Below are positions 7,765 to 17,600 of a stretch of 64,000 nucleotides of DNA, piece after piece. Both the position numbers and the translations under genes were made by a program. The notes below the pieces were generated by a model. That model made no database searches. It was given only the letters and a program-made list of their open reading frames with translations, and was not told the DNA's origin. The stretch spans positions 124,001-188,000 of the forward strand of contig CAXBJB010000006.1 of NCBI GenBank assembly GCA_963976055.1, read 5' to 3'. The stretch's first letter is position 1, and the number at the start of each line of letters is the position of its first letter. The stretch is from UBA1479 sp963976055 (GTDB lineage Bacteria > Pseudomonadota > Alphaproteobacteria > Rhodospirillales > Casp-alpha2).

Positions 7765-8880
7765 TTACTTCCCCGCCGCCGCCTGGGCGATGAACTTGGG
7801 CAGGTCGCCCAGCGGCAGGACCGCATGGCAGTCCCCGGCGGCGGCCACGGCCCCCGGCATGCCCCAGACGATGCTGCTGTCCTTGTCCTGCACGACGACG
7901 GTACCGCCGCCGTCGGCGACGATCTTCGCACCCGCCTTGCCGTCCGACCCCATGCCCGTCAGCACGACGAACAGGATATTTTCCGCCCCATAGGCGGCGA
8001 CCAGGCCGCGCATCATGGGCTCCGCCGAGGGTTTGCAGAAGCTTTCCTCGGGCCCGTCGTCGATCTTGATCGTGACGCCGCCGGCGCCGCGCCGCGGGAT
8101 CATGTGAAACCCGCCGGGCGCCATGTAGACCTGCCCGCCCTTCACCGGCTCGCCGTCCTTGCCCTCGGCACAGAGCCATCCCGTGCGCCGGGTGATGTGA
8201 TCGGCCAGGGCCGCGGTGAACCCGGGGGGCATGTGCTGGGTCAGAAAGACCGGCTGGGCCACGGCCCGGGGCAGGGCCGTGAACAGGGAAAACAGGGCCT
8301 GCGGGCCGCCGGTCGAACTGGCGATGGCGATGGCCTTCGGGATATAGGGACGGCGCTGGCGAAGCTCCTTGGGGGTCGGATGTTCGAAGCGGTTGGCGGA
8401 CGGCGGCGCGGCGATCACACGGGTCCCCTTGTCGCGGCGCGCCCGGCCCAGGCCCAGGGCCAGATCGGCGATCTGGCGGGTGAACTCGGCTTCGGCGATA
8501 TGCGGGGTATGGCGGGCCGGTGCCTGCACGAATTCGGCGGCGCCGGCGACTAGGCCCGTCATGGCGTTCTTCACGTTGGCGAAGGTCAGGGTGGCGACCA
8601 GCACGATCTGGGCCTCGCGGTCGACCTTCAGCAGGCGCGACAGGTCCGTGGTCAACTTGACCTTGGGGTCGCCGATGTCGATGAAGATTACGTCGATGGC
8701 CCGACGGCGCAGATGGCTGACGGCATCGACGCCGTCCGTGGCCTCGGCGGCGAGGTCAACCCCGCCCAGGCCGCGCAGTACCGCCTTGACGGGTTCCGCG
8801 ATGACGTCCGACGTGCCGACGACCATGGCCTGTATCGGGCCGGGGGAGGTGCTTGAAGTGCTGGTGATGCTGTCCGCCAT
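7765..8880 (-). CDS. CheB-like protein-glutamate methylesterase with degenerate receiver domain
   Basis: From ATG 8880 the protein has 371 residues; an in-frame ATG at 8916 is also possible. Residues ~15-125 form a receiver-like domain that keeps an aspartate (IFIDIGDP) but has VVGTSD where active receivers carry an acidic pair, so phosphorylation is doubtful. Residues ~180-370 are a CheB esterase with the full Ser-His-Asp set: SSTGGP, TQHMPPGFT and TGMGSDG. CheB enzymes remove methyl groups from, and deamidate, chemoreceptor glutamates. No other che genes are next to it; instead it is followed four bases later by a kinase and an enolase gene. The two chemoreceptors in the window lie 30 kb away. 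Confidence 0.83.
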   Translation of the reverse strand: MADSITSTSSTSPGPIQAMVVGTSDVIAEPVKAVLRGLGGVDLAAEATDGVDAVSHLRRRAIDVIFIDIGDPKVKLTTDLSRLLKVDREAQIVLVATLTFANVKNAMTGLVAGAAEFVQAPARHTPHIAEAEFTRQIADLALGLGRARRDKGTRVIAAPPSANRFEHPTPKELRQRRPYIPKAIAIASSTGGPQALFSLFTALPRAVAQPVFLTQHMPPGFTAALADHITRRTGWLCAEGKDGEPVKGGQVYMAPGGFHMIPRRGAGGVTIKIDDGPEESFCKPSAEPMMRGLVAAYGAENILFVVLTGMGSDGKAGAKIVADGGGTVVVQDKDSSIVWGMPGAVAAAGDCHAVLPLGDLPKFIAQAAAGK

Positions 8881-8981
8881 TGCGGCTATGCTCGTTTCCT
8901 CGTTTTTTTCGACCATAGTCGTTGGACTTGGGCGAGACAATGCCGCGCGGCGGCCAAACCGTGCCTTCCGTGCGGTGGTGA

Positions 8982-9011
8982 TTGACCGGAACCGGGGATC
9001 GGGCGTATACC
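8982..9011 (+). promoter_or_regulatory. Possible promoter of serC-serA
   Basis: TTGACC at 8982-8987 and TATACC at 9006-9011 are separated by 18 bases, close to the vegetative consensus. It lies 63 bases before the serC start. It overlaps the nested hairpin at 8994-9030, so only one of the two may be functional as drawn. Confidence 0.35.
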
Positions 9012-9030
9012 CGCCCTGGGCCAGATCCCC
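8994..9030 (+). promoter_or_regulatory. Nested hairpin in the serC leader
   Basis: GGGGATC (8994-9000) pairs perfectly with GATCCCC (9024-9030), and inside it GGGCG (9001-9005) pairs with CGCCC (9012-9016), leaving a seven-base bulge. It sits 44 bases before the serC start. An alphaproteobacterial serC leader RNA has been described, but I cannot confirm from memory that this one matches its consensus. No T-run follows, so it is not a simple terminator. Confidence 0.4.
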
Positions 9031-9074
9031 CCAACGGGATCGGACCCTTCTGGAAGCGAAGGGAGTAAAATTCG

Positions 9075-10256
9075 ATGCCAGTTCCTCAGAAGCCGAGCAC
9101 CCGCCCGGCCAATCCGTGCTTTTCGTCCGGCCCTTGCGCCAAGCGCCCCGGATGGTCCTTCGACAATCTCAAAGACGCCTTTCTCGGCCGTTCCCACCGC
9201 CATGCCACGGGCAAGGCGAAGCTGAACGAGGTCATCACCCGTTCCCGCAAGATCCTGGGCATTCCCGACGATTATTACGTCGGCATCCTGCCCGGTTCCG
9301 ACACCGGCGCCTTCGAGGCCGCCATGTGGAACCTGCTGGGCGAACGCGGTGTCGATATCCTGTCCTGGGAAAACTTCGGCAACGAATGGACCAAGGACGG
9401 CGTGCAGGAATTGAAGCTGGACAACCTGCGCACCTTTACAGCACCTTTCGGCGAACTGCCGGACCTGTCCCAAATCGATTTCAACAACGACGTGGTGTTC
9501 ACCTGGAACGGTACGTCGTCGGGCGTCATGGTGCCTGACCGGGGGGCTTGGATTCCCGCCGATCGCACCGGGTTGACCTTGGTTGACGCGACGTCCTGCA
9601 TCTTCGGCGTCGACCTGCCGTGGGACAAGCTGGATGCCGTGTCCTGGTCCTGGCAGAAGGTCATGGGCGGCGAGGCGGCGCACGGCATGCTGGCACTCAG
9701 CCCGCGTGCGGTGGAGCGGCTCAATACCTTCCATCCGGACCGCGCCATTCCCAAGGTTTTCCGCCTCAAGAAGAACGGCAAGATCAATCCCGAGCCGTTC
9801 GAGGGTGCCACCCTCAACACGCCGTCCTTGCTGTGTGTCGAAGATGCGCTGGATGGTCTGCGCTGGGCCGAGGATATCGGCGGCCTGCCGGTCCTGATGG
9901 GCCGGGTGCAGTCGAACTTCGAAGCCCTCAGCCGCTGGGTCGAGCGCACGTCCTGGATCGACTTCCTGGCCACCGATCCGGCGGTCCGCTCGTGCACCTC
10001 GGTGACGCTGAAGGTCGTCGATCCGGCCTTCGACGGCCTGAGCGAGGACGACCTGCGCAAGACGCTGCGGCGCATCCCCCAGATGTGCGAGGCCGAGGGG
10101 GCGGGCTACGATTTCTCCGAGCACAAGTCCGCCCCTCCGGGCTTCCGCATCTGGTGCGGCGCCACGGTGGAAACCTCGGACCTGGAAGCCTTGTTCCCCT
10201 GGATCGAGTGGTCGTTCCACCAGATCCGCGCCGAGCTTGCCGGTGAAGCCGCCTAA
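9075..10256 (+). CDS. serC: Phosphoserine aminotransferase
   Basis: A 393-residue class V PLP aminotransferase that converts 3-phosphohydroxypyruvate and glutamate to phosphoserine, the second step of serine synthesis. The PLP lysine is Lys195 in SWSWQKVMGGE, preceded by the DATSCIFG strand with the cofactor aspartate. The sequence belongs to the longer alphaproteobacterial/archaeal SerC group (opening CFSSGPCAKRPGW) rather than the E. coli type. A GGGAG ribosome site lies eight bases before ATG 9075. serA follows after 14 bases, so the two are an operon, probably read from a promoter between 8982 and 9011 and divergent from the CheB-like gene. Confidence 0.95.
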   Translation: MPVPQKPSTRPANPCFSSGPCAKRPGWSFDNLKDAFLGRSHRHATGKAKLNEVITRSRKILGIPDDYYVGILPGSDTGAFEAAMWNLLGERGVDILSWENFGNEWTKDGVQELKLDNLRTFTAPFGELPDLSQIDFNNDVVFTWNGTSSGVMVPDRGAWIPADRTGLTLVDATSCIFGVDLPWDKLDAVSWSWQKVMGGEAAHGMLALSPRAVERLNTFHPDRAIPKVFRLKKNGKINPEPFEGATLNTPSLLCVEDALDGLRWAEDIGGLPVLMGRVQSNFEALSRWVERTSWIDFLATDPAVRSCTSVTLKVVDPAFDGLSEDDLRKTLRRIPQMCEAEGAGYDFSEHKSAPPGFRIWCGATVETSDLEALFPWIEWSFHQIRAELAGEAA

Positions 10257-10270
10257 GGGCGGGAACCGTC

Positions 10271-11845
10271 ATGCCGAGAGTGCTGATTTCCGACAAGATG
10301 TCGGGCCTTGCGGCGGAGGTCTTCCAACGCCGTGGGATTGAGGTGGACGTGAAGACGGGCCTTTCGCCCGAGGACCTGTCCGCCATCATTGGGGATTACG
10401 ACGGTCTGGCCGTGCGCTCCGCGACCAAGGTGCGCGGGGCCGTCATCGAGGCCGCCACCAACCTGAAGGTCATCGGCCGGGCCGGGATCGGCGTCGACAA
10501 CGTCGATCTGAGCGCGGCCACGGCCAAGGGCATCGTGGTGATGAACACGCCGTTCGGCAATTCCATCACCACGGCCGAACACGCTATTGCCATGCTGCTG
10601 GCCCTGGCCCGCGACATTCCCCTGGCCAACGCCTCGACCCACGCCGGCAAGTGGGAGAAATCCCGCTTCATGGGGGTCGAGATCACGGGCAAGGTACTGG
10701 GCATCATCGGCTGCGGCAATATCGGATCGGTCGTCGCCGACCGGGCCCAGGGCTTGAAGATGCGGGTCATCGCCTTTGATCCCTACCTGGGTGAGGAGCG
10801 TGCCAAGGAACTTGGGGTCGAGAAGGTTTCCCTCGACGACTTGTTGGTCCGCGCCGATTTCATCAGCCTGCACACGCCACTGACCGATGCCACGCGCCAT
10901 ATCATCGACGCCGATGCCTTGGCCAAGACGCGCCCGGGCGTGCGTCTGGTCAACTGTGCCCGCGGCGGTCTGGTGGACGAGGCGGCCTTGAAGACGGCAT
11001 TGGACAGCGGCCATGTCGCGGGGGCGGCGATCGACGTGTTCGAAGTGGAACCGGCGACGCAAAGTCCCCTGTTCGGGATGGAAAACGTCGTCGCCACACC
11101 GCACCTGGGGGCTGCCACCACCGAGGCCCAGGAAAAGGTCGCCGTGCAGATTGCCGAACAAATGGCGGATTATCTTCTCGACGGGGCGGTGTCCAACGCG
11201 CTGAACATGCCGTCGGTGACGGCGGAGGAAGCGCCCCGCTTGAAACCCTATATGACACTCGCCCAGCAGCTCGGCAGCTTTGCCGGGCAGGCGACGCGCT
11301 CGGCCATCCACGAGGTCACGATCTCCTACGAAGGGGTGTGCGGCGAGCTGAACTGCAAGCCGCTCACCGCTGTCGTCCTGCAGGGGCTTTTGGGGCCGTC
11401 CATGGAGGGCATCAACATGGTCAACGCGCCGACCATCGCCAAGGACCGGGACATCATTGTGCGCGAGGTGCGGTCCGACGACGCGGGAGCGTTCCATACC
11501 CGCATCGAGGTGACGGTGACGACGGAAAACCAAACCCGATCGCTGGCCGGCACTTTGTTCCATGACCGTCCGCGCCTGGTCGAGATCAAGGGCATTCCCA
11601 TCGACGCGACGCTCGGCCGGCACATGCTCTACATCACCAACTACGATAAGCCGGGCCTGATCGGGGCCTTGGGGTCGTTGCTGGGTGATGCCGGCATCAA
11701 CATCGCGACCTTCAACCTGGGCCGCGCCCAGGCCGGCGGCGACGCCATCGCACTGCTGGAAATCGACGAAGCGCCGCCGCCCGAACTTTTGGCGAAAATC
11801 CAGAGGTTGGAGCACGTCGTCGTTGCCCAGGCGATGAAGTTCTGA
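10271..11845 (+). CDS. serA: D-3-phosphoglycerate dehydrogenase
   Basis: A 524-residue NAD-dependent dehydrogenase catalysing the first step of serine synthesis from 3-phosphoglycerate. The Rossmann motif GCGNIG is at 148-153, the catalytic Arg-Glu-His set lies in the NCARGGLVDE region and the following PHLGA stretch, residues ~320-450 are the intervening domain of type I enzymes, and ~455-524 form a C-terminal ACT domain (MLYITNYDKPGLIG). The ACT domain normally allows feedback inhibition by serine. Operon with serC, 14 bases upstream. SerB, the phosphatase that would finish the pathway, is not in this window. Confidence 0.95.
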   Translation: MPRVLISDKMSGLAAEVFQRRGIEVDVKTGLSPEDLSAIIGDYDGLAVRSATKVRGAVIEAATNLKVIGRAGIGVDNVDLSAATAKGIVVMNTPFGNSITTAEHAIAMLLALARDIPLANASTHAGKWEKSRFMGVEITGKVLGIIGCGNIGSVVADRAQGLKMRVIAFDPYLGEERAKELGVEKVSLDDLLVRADFISLHTPLTDATRHIIDADALAKTRPGVRLVNCARGGLVDEAALKTALDSGHVAGAAIDVFEVEPATQSPLFGMENVVATPHLGAATTEAQEKVAVQIAEQMADYLLDGAVSNALNMPSVTAEEAPRLKPYMTLAQQLGSFAGQATRSAIHEVTISYEGVCGELNCKPLTAVVLQGLLGPSMEGINMVNAPTIAKDRDIIVREVRSDDAGAFHTRIEVTVTTENQTRSLAGTLFHDRPRLVEIKGIPIDATLGRHMLYITNYDKPGLIGALGSLLGDAGINIATFNLGRAQAGGDAIALLEIDEAPPPELLAKIQRLEHVVVAQAMKF

Positions 11846-11965
11846 CCGGGTCGGCTCAATCCGCCTTTTGTCATTCAGGCTTAATGTTCAAGCGATATCC
11901 TCTGTTCCGTAAGCTGGGCGGGATGCTTGCGTTGTGCGTTGCCTGCGCCGGTTCGAGAGGAAGAA

Positions 11966-12751
11966 ATGCTTCGATTCTGCGGTTTAGCCGTCGTGGCGCT
12001 GTTGCTCGCCTGTCCGGCGCGGGCGGATACCATCCGTCTGGTCTATGAGCCTGTCGAAAACCCGCCGCGTTATTACGGCGTCACGGCCAAGGTTCCGAAA
12101 GACAGGCCCGGGGTCACCATCGAGGTCTTCCGCGAGGCCGCGCGCCGCCTGAATGTCTCGCTCGATTTCGAACGTGTGCCCTGGAACAGGGGGCTGTTCA
12201 TGGTCGAAACCGGCGAAGTCGATGGCATTTTCCACGCCAGCTACAAGCCGGAAAGGGCGGAATTCGGCGTCTATCCGACGCTTGCCGACGGCAAGACGCC
12301 GGACGAGTCCCGGGCCGTCTTCTTTCAATCCTATTCCTTCTATGTGCGCCGCGAGGCCGGCGTGTCCTTTGACGGGCGCAGGCTGCGCGGCACGCAAGGC
12401 CGCGCGGTGGCGGTGACGCGGGGTTATTCCGTCATCAGCGAACTTAAAGCCCTTGGTATTCCTTTTGAGGAAGAACGCACGCAAACATTGAATCTTGCAA
12501 AATTGGACAACGGGCGCGTTGCGGCCTACGCGGAACTTGATAACATGATCGCGCCCTATCTGGCGGACAATGGCGGGCCGTTCACCGGAATCGCCATGCT
12601 GCGACCCGCGATTTCGGAAAAGGCCTACTACCTTCTGTTTTCAAAACCCTTCCATAAGAACAACACAAAACTCGCTGATGCCTTCTGGAACGAAATCCGC
12701 AACATCAACCGCTCGCCCCTTATCGGCGAGATCATTGGAAAATACCGCTAG
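11966..12751 (+). CDS. Periplasmic substrate-binding protein linked to a sensor kinase
   Basis: From ATG 11966, with GAGGAAG just upstream, the protein has 261 residues and begins with a clear signal peptide (LRFCGLAVVALLLACPARA, cut after ARA). The mature part has the fold pattern of family 3 solute-binding proteins: GVTIEVFREAARRL, VEDGIF-like region VDGIFHASY, and later GYSVISELKALG. These proteins bind small ligands such as amino acids in the periplasm. No ABC permease is nearby; instead a membrane histidine kinase gene overlaps its 3' end, so it more likely delivers a signal to the kinase than a nutrient to a transporter. The ligand cannot be read from the sequence. Confidence 0.78.
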   Translation: MLRFCGLAVVALLLACPARADTIRLVYEPVENPPRYYGVTAKVPKDRPGVTIEVFREAARRLNVSLDFERVPWNRGLFMVETGEVDGIFHASYKPERAEFGVYPTLADGKTPDESRAVFFQSYSFYVRREAGVSFDGRRLRGTQGRAVAVTRGYSVISELKALGIPFEEERTQTLNLAKLDNGRVAAYAELDNMIAPYLADNGGPFTGIAMLRPAISEKAYYLLFSKPFHKNNTKLADAFWNEIRNINRSPLIGEIIGKYR

Positions 12752-14276
12752 GGCCAGCGGCACGCTGAACTTGGGCCGCCGCACCCTTGCCGGGCGCCTG
12801 TTTTCATCTATCTTCCTGGCGTTTCTGGGCATCGGTCTTTTGATCACCGCTGTTTTGATCTGGGATGTCCTGCGCCGCGCGGACGAAGAGATCGAGCGCG
12901 AAATCCGCATCGTCAAAAGCGCCTTCCATGATCCCATCGCGGATCAGCTTTGGGCCTATGACGAGAAGGAACTGGGGGCGGTGCTGACGGCCCTGGTACG
13001 GCTGTCCGTGGCCCAGGGGGTGATTGTCGAGGATCCGTTCAGCGGCCGCCGCCTGGGGGCCCATGGCATCATCAGCAGCGGTGACGGCTCCGGCATGGCG
13101 GTTCACTCGTTCGATATCCGCTATGTCGCCCAGGGTTCGGACAAGGCCCGGCATCTCGGGCGTGTCAGTCTGCTGGTGCCGGCGAACCTGGCGCTTACCC
13201 GATCGTGGTTGTCGATCATGTTGATTTTCACCGCCGCCATGGTGAAGCTTCTGCTTATCTGGATTCTGTTCAGCTATTTCGCCCAACGCCAATTGGTGCG
13301 CCCGCTGTCCCGTCTGTCCGACGCGGTCGACCGCATCGATCCGGGCTTCCGGCCCTACTCGGACATTCAGGCGGTAAGGCCGAGTGACGGCGAACTCAAG
13401 CACCTGCAGGATGCTTTCAACCGCCTTCTCAGCCGGCTGGAATCCGCCCATGCGGAACGCGCCGCCTATGAAGAGGAATTGATCGGCGCGCGCGCGCAGC
13501 TTGAAGACGCCGTGACCGAGCGGACCCGGCAGTTGGACGGGGCGCGGCGCCGCGCCGAAGAGGCCAGTGTTGCCAAATCGCGGTTTCTCGCCATGATGAG
13601 CCACGAATTGCGCACGCCGCTGAATTCGATCCTCGGATTTTCACAGTTCATGGTCGATGAGATCATGGGCCGCATGGGCAATGCCCGGTATATGGAATAC
13701 GCCGCCGACATCCAGCATTCGGCGCGCCACCTGCTGGACGTTATCAATGACATCCTCGACATCTCGAAGGTCGAGGCCGGCGAGGCCAAATTGGAAGAAG
13801 AGGACCTGGACCTGCGCGACCTTGCCGCCGCGGTGCAGCGCCTGATGTCGCCGCGCATCAGCGCGAAAAGCCAGGTTCTGTCCGTCACCGTTCCGGACAA
13901 CATGCCCAAATTGCGGGGCGACGGCCGCGTCATCCGCCAAGTCTTGATGAATCTGTTTTCCAACGCGAATAAATTCACGCCCGAAGGCGGCGCCCTGACC
14001 CTGTCGACCGGCGTGGATTACCGGGGCGGCATCCGGATCGAGGTCACCGACACGGGCATCGGCATCGCCGCCGAGGATGTTCCCCTAGTCCTCGAAGCGT
14101 TCGGTCAGGTCCGCACCAGCCATACCGTGACCCATGAAGGCACGGGGCTGGGTCTGACCCTGTCCAAGCAATTGGTCGAATTGCACGGCGGCGACCTCGC
14201 CATTCAAAGCGAGGTCGGCAAGGGAACGACGGTGATCCTCAGGTTTCCGGCGGAACGGACCATTGCAGCCGGCTGA
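12735..14276 (+). CDS. Membrane sensor histidine kinase with HAMP domain
   Basis: A ~513-residue kinase. There is no ATG near the natural N-terminus; TTG 12735, inside the last codons of the binding-protein gene, is the best candidate and gives a 17-base overlap; TTG 12771 is the alternative. TM1 is near residues 22-44 and TM2 near 158-180, enclosing a periplasmic domain of ~110 residues. Then come HAMP, a coiled coil (~235-275), HisKA with the phospho-His in MMSHELRTPLNS, and HATPase with N (NLFSNANKF), G1 (DTGIGI) and G2 (GTGLGL) boxes. No receiver domain or response regulator follows, so the partner is encoded elsewhere. Probably senses the ligand of the preceding binding protein. Confidence 0.85.
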   Translation: MENTARASGTLNLGRRTLAGRLFSSIFLAFLGIGLLITAVLIWDVLRRADEEIEREIRIVKSAFHDPIADQLWAYDEKELGAVLTALVRLSVAQGVIVEDPFSGRRLGAHGIISSGDGSGMAVHSFDIRYVAQGSDKARHLGRVSLLVPANLALTRSWLSIMLIFTAAMVKLLLIWILFSYFAQRQLVRPLSRLSDAVDRIDPGFRPYSDIQAVRPSDGELKHLQDAFNRLLSRLESAHAERAAYEEELIGARAQLEDAVTERTRQLDGARRRAEEASVAKSRFLAMMSHELRTPLNSILGFSQFMVDEIMGRMGNARYMEYAADIQHSARHLLDVINDILDISKVEAGEAKLEEEDLDLRDLAAAVQRLMSPRISAKSQVLSVTVPDNMPKLRGDGRVIRQVLMNLFSNANKFTPEGGALTLSTGVDYRGGIRIEVTDTGIGIAAEDVPLVLEAFGQVRTSHTVTHEGTGLGLTLSKQLVELHGGDLAIQSEVGKGTTVILRFPAERTIAAG

Positions 14277-14649
14277 CATCCGTACCTTGGTGTATGGCGC
14301 ATCCCTTGCGGTATCGATTCGGAACTGGGCGTCATTGTCGAAGCGACGCTGCTGGGCCGAAACACACCTCTTTGTTGAATGAAAAGCCGGCGGCAGTGGC
14401 AAGGGTCCGGACAGAGCCAGCGCCCCGTGCATGGCGGCCATCTGAACTCGCCGAGGTTCCCGTGCCGGTTTTTCAATGTATCCGAAGCGCCTTGGCGGCG
14501 TCCGGGGAGGCCAATGCTGAGTTTGACAATTGCCCGGTTGCACGTCGGTTCCATCGAGAGATACCTTAAGCCAACTCACGGGAAGGCCTCGGCGTGCAAA
14601 GCCTTCCCGGATTTCCTGTGTGGGGGGAGCCGCTAAGGGATCAAGCCAT
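14277..14649. other. Intergenic region before the hybrid kinase
   Basis: About 370 bases without a credible gene. It contains TTGACA at 14523-14528 without a good -10 partner at normal spacing, and a hairpin at 14579-14609. No terminator with a T-run is visible after the upstream kinase gene. Confidence 0.5.
14579..14609 (+). promoter_or_regulatory. Stem-loop in the leader of the hybrid kinase gene
   Basis: CGGGAAGGC (14579-14587) and GCCTTCCCG (14601-14609) form a perfect nine-base stem with a 13-base loop, 40 bases before the ATG at 14650. There is no T-run after it, so it is more likely a leader structure than a terminator. Confidence 0.35.
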
Positions 14650-17600
14650 ATGGCCGCCGATCGTGCCATCCGCCCTTCTGCTGTCGCCGTATTCGGGATC
14701 GCCCTGACGGCGGTGGTGGCGGCGTCTGCGGGCATATTTCAGTATATCAACAACAAGAATGACACCCGCGAGCGGTTTTCCGCGCTCACGCGGGAGTTCA
14801 CGACGCTCGTCGAGGAACGCTTTAAACTGTACCAGTATGGCCTCCGCGGGACGCGCGGCGCGATCATCGCCGGCGGCCGGATAAACATCCCTCGAAATAC
14901 CTTCAAGGAATACTTCACGTCGCGTGAGAAATTCCAAGAGTTTCCCGGCGCGCGCGGTTTCGGGTTCATCGTCAAAATTTCGAACGAACAGACGGAACGG
15001 TTCATCGACGCAGCGCGCGTGGACGAGTTTCCGTCATTCAACCTACGCGAACTTGCCCCGAACACGGGCGAGCGTTTCATCATCAAGTACATTTATCCCA
15101 TCGAGGGTAACGAAGGGGCGACGGGCCTTGATATCGCGTCGGAAAGCAATCGGCGCACCGCTGCCTTGAATGCGGCGCGAAGCGGCGAAACCCGGCTGAC
15201 GGCACCGATCACGCTGGTACAGGCGTCGGGTGAGACCAACCACGGATTTCTCATCCTGATGCCCATTTACTGGCGGGCCGATGTGCCGGACGATCCGGAA
15301 AAACGTGTGAAGGAAACCGTCGGTTGGAGCTATTCGCCCCTTGTCGTCAGCGAGGTTCTAAAGGACCTGGGCCCGCGCCGGGAAGAAATCGCCTTTTCAA
15401 TTACAGACGTCAGCGACGGGATCGAGTTCTACCGTTCGCCGGGATTTGATCCCAGGGTCGACGCGGTCACCGGCGACGAGGTGGAGGTTTTCGGACGCCG
15501 TTGGCGCCTAAGCTTCCATCCACGCCCCGCATTTGCCAAGCAGTATGTCGGAACAACCCCGGGCATCCTTAGCCTAACCCTGGTCTTGTTGGGTATTCTC
15601 GGCACCGCGACCGCATATAATTTCTCGCGAAATCGGGCACAAGCACAGCAAGCCCGATGGGAAGAAGAGGAAATGGCCTACAAGATCATCGACGCGACGC
15701 CCCAGGCGCTGCTCGTGATCGATCAGGCTGGGGTCATCATCCGCGCGAATGCCTATTGCGAACGCGTTTTCGGCTGGTCCATGTCCGACCTGCTTGGGAA
15801 ACCCGTCGACGATCTGGTGCCGTCCGGCGTGCGGGGCGGGCACAAGGAATTACGTGAAAATTACGATTACAGGCCACGCGATATGGGCAGCCGCCAGAAT
15901 CTGGAGGCGGCGAGGGAAGACGGGACGCGGTTTCCGATTACCGTGCGCCTCGCCCCTCTGTCGATCGGCGACAGAAAACTTGTCGTGGCGGGCGTCACCG
16001 ATATTTCGGCGCAACGCGAAGCCGTCAAGGTTCTGGCGGCAAGCCAGCAACGCTGGCAGGAGATGGCCAACTCCCTGCCGCAGCTTGTCTGGACCTGTGA
16101 TGCGGCCGGTTCCTGCGATTTTCTCAGTCAGCAATGGACCGACTACACCGGCGCGCCGACAGGGGCGCTGTTGGGCGCCGGCTGGCTCGACTGGATACAC
16201 CCGGACGATCAAGAGCGCTTGATGGCCGTCTGGCGAAAATCGGTCGACACCAAGGCGCCGTTCTCGACCGAATTCCGCCTCAGGGGGCATGATGGGGCCT
16301 ACCGGCTGTTTTTCGCGCGGGCGGATCCGGTTATGGATTCGGACGGAAATGTCCTGCGGTGGCTCGGCTCCAACACAGATATCGAAGATCGGCATCAGGC
16401 GGAACTCCAGGTTCGCGCCCTGTTGCGGGAGATGGAGGATCGTGTCGCCACGCGCACGGTGGAGCTGAACACCGCCTTGCGCGACCTGAGGAACGTATTG
16501 GACAGCGTGCCGTCGATGATCGCCTATTGGGACAGCGAGCAGCGCAATCGATTTGCCAACAAGGCCTACGAGGAATGGTTCGGTGTGACTCCGGAATGGT
16601 TGGCCGGCCGGCACATCAAGGAACTTATGGGCGAGGAGCTATATCAAAAGAACCACGCGTATATCGAGGGGGCTTTGCGGGGGGAACCACAGGCGTTCGA
16701 ACGAGAACTTGTCGATGCCGAAGGTGTCCCGCGATTCACCCAGGCGCAATACCTGCCTGACGTTTCCGGTGACAATGTTCGTGGGTTTTATGCCTTCGTC
16801 TTCGACGTCACAGCGATCAAGGCATCGGAACTTGCGCAAAAGCAGGCGCGGGAGGCCGCCGAGGCGGCGACCCGCGCGAAATCGGCGTTCCTGACCTCGA
16901 TGAGCCATGAACTGCGCACGCCGATGAACTCGATCCTTGGATTCACCGATATCCTGATCTCGCAGCATTTCGGCAAGCTCAACGACAAGCAGCTTGAGCA
17001 TGCGGGCCTGATCAAAAGAAGCAGCCAGCATCTGCTGAACCTTATGGACAGCGTGCTGGAGCTGAGCAAGATCGAGGCCGGCCGCATCACGATATCGATC
17101 GAACCCGTCAACGTCGTCGCGGTCGTGAAATCGGTCATGGCCACCCTTGAGCCCTTGGCCGAGAAATTCGAGGTGGAAATGCGCTCTCAGCGTTTGGGCA
17201 GGGACGATGAATTCGTGAAGGCCGATGTGACGCGTTTGACGCAGGTTCTGATCAATCTCGGCTCCAACGCCATCAAGTACAATCGCGCGGGCGGTTGGGT
17301 GGAATTCTCCTGCGAGGCCGTTGCGGCGGACGTGTCACGCATCACGGTCGCCGATAACGGGCGCGGTATTCCAACCGACCGGCAAAGTGGCGCCTTTCAG
17401 CCGTTCAACCGCCTTGGCGCCGAACAGGGCAAGATCGAAGGAACCGGCATCGGCCTTGCCCTGGTCAAGAACTATGTCGAGTTAATGGGCGGACGCATCG
17501 ATTTCGAAAGTACCGAGGGCCAGGGAAGCCGGTTCTGGGTCGATCTGCAACCGGCGGACATCGGCAACATCACCAAGGGCACGGAGAAGGACCAAGAGGT

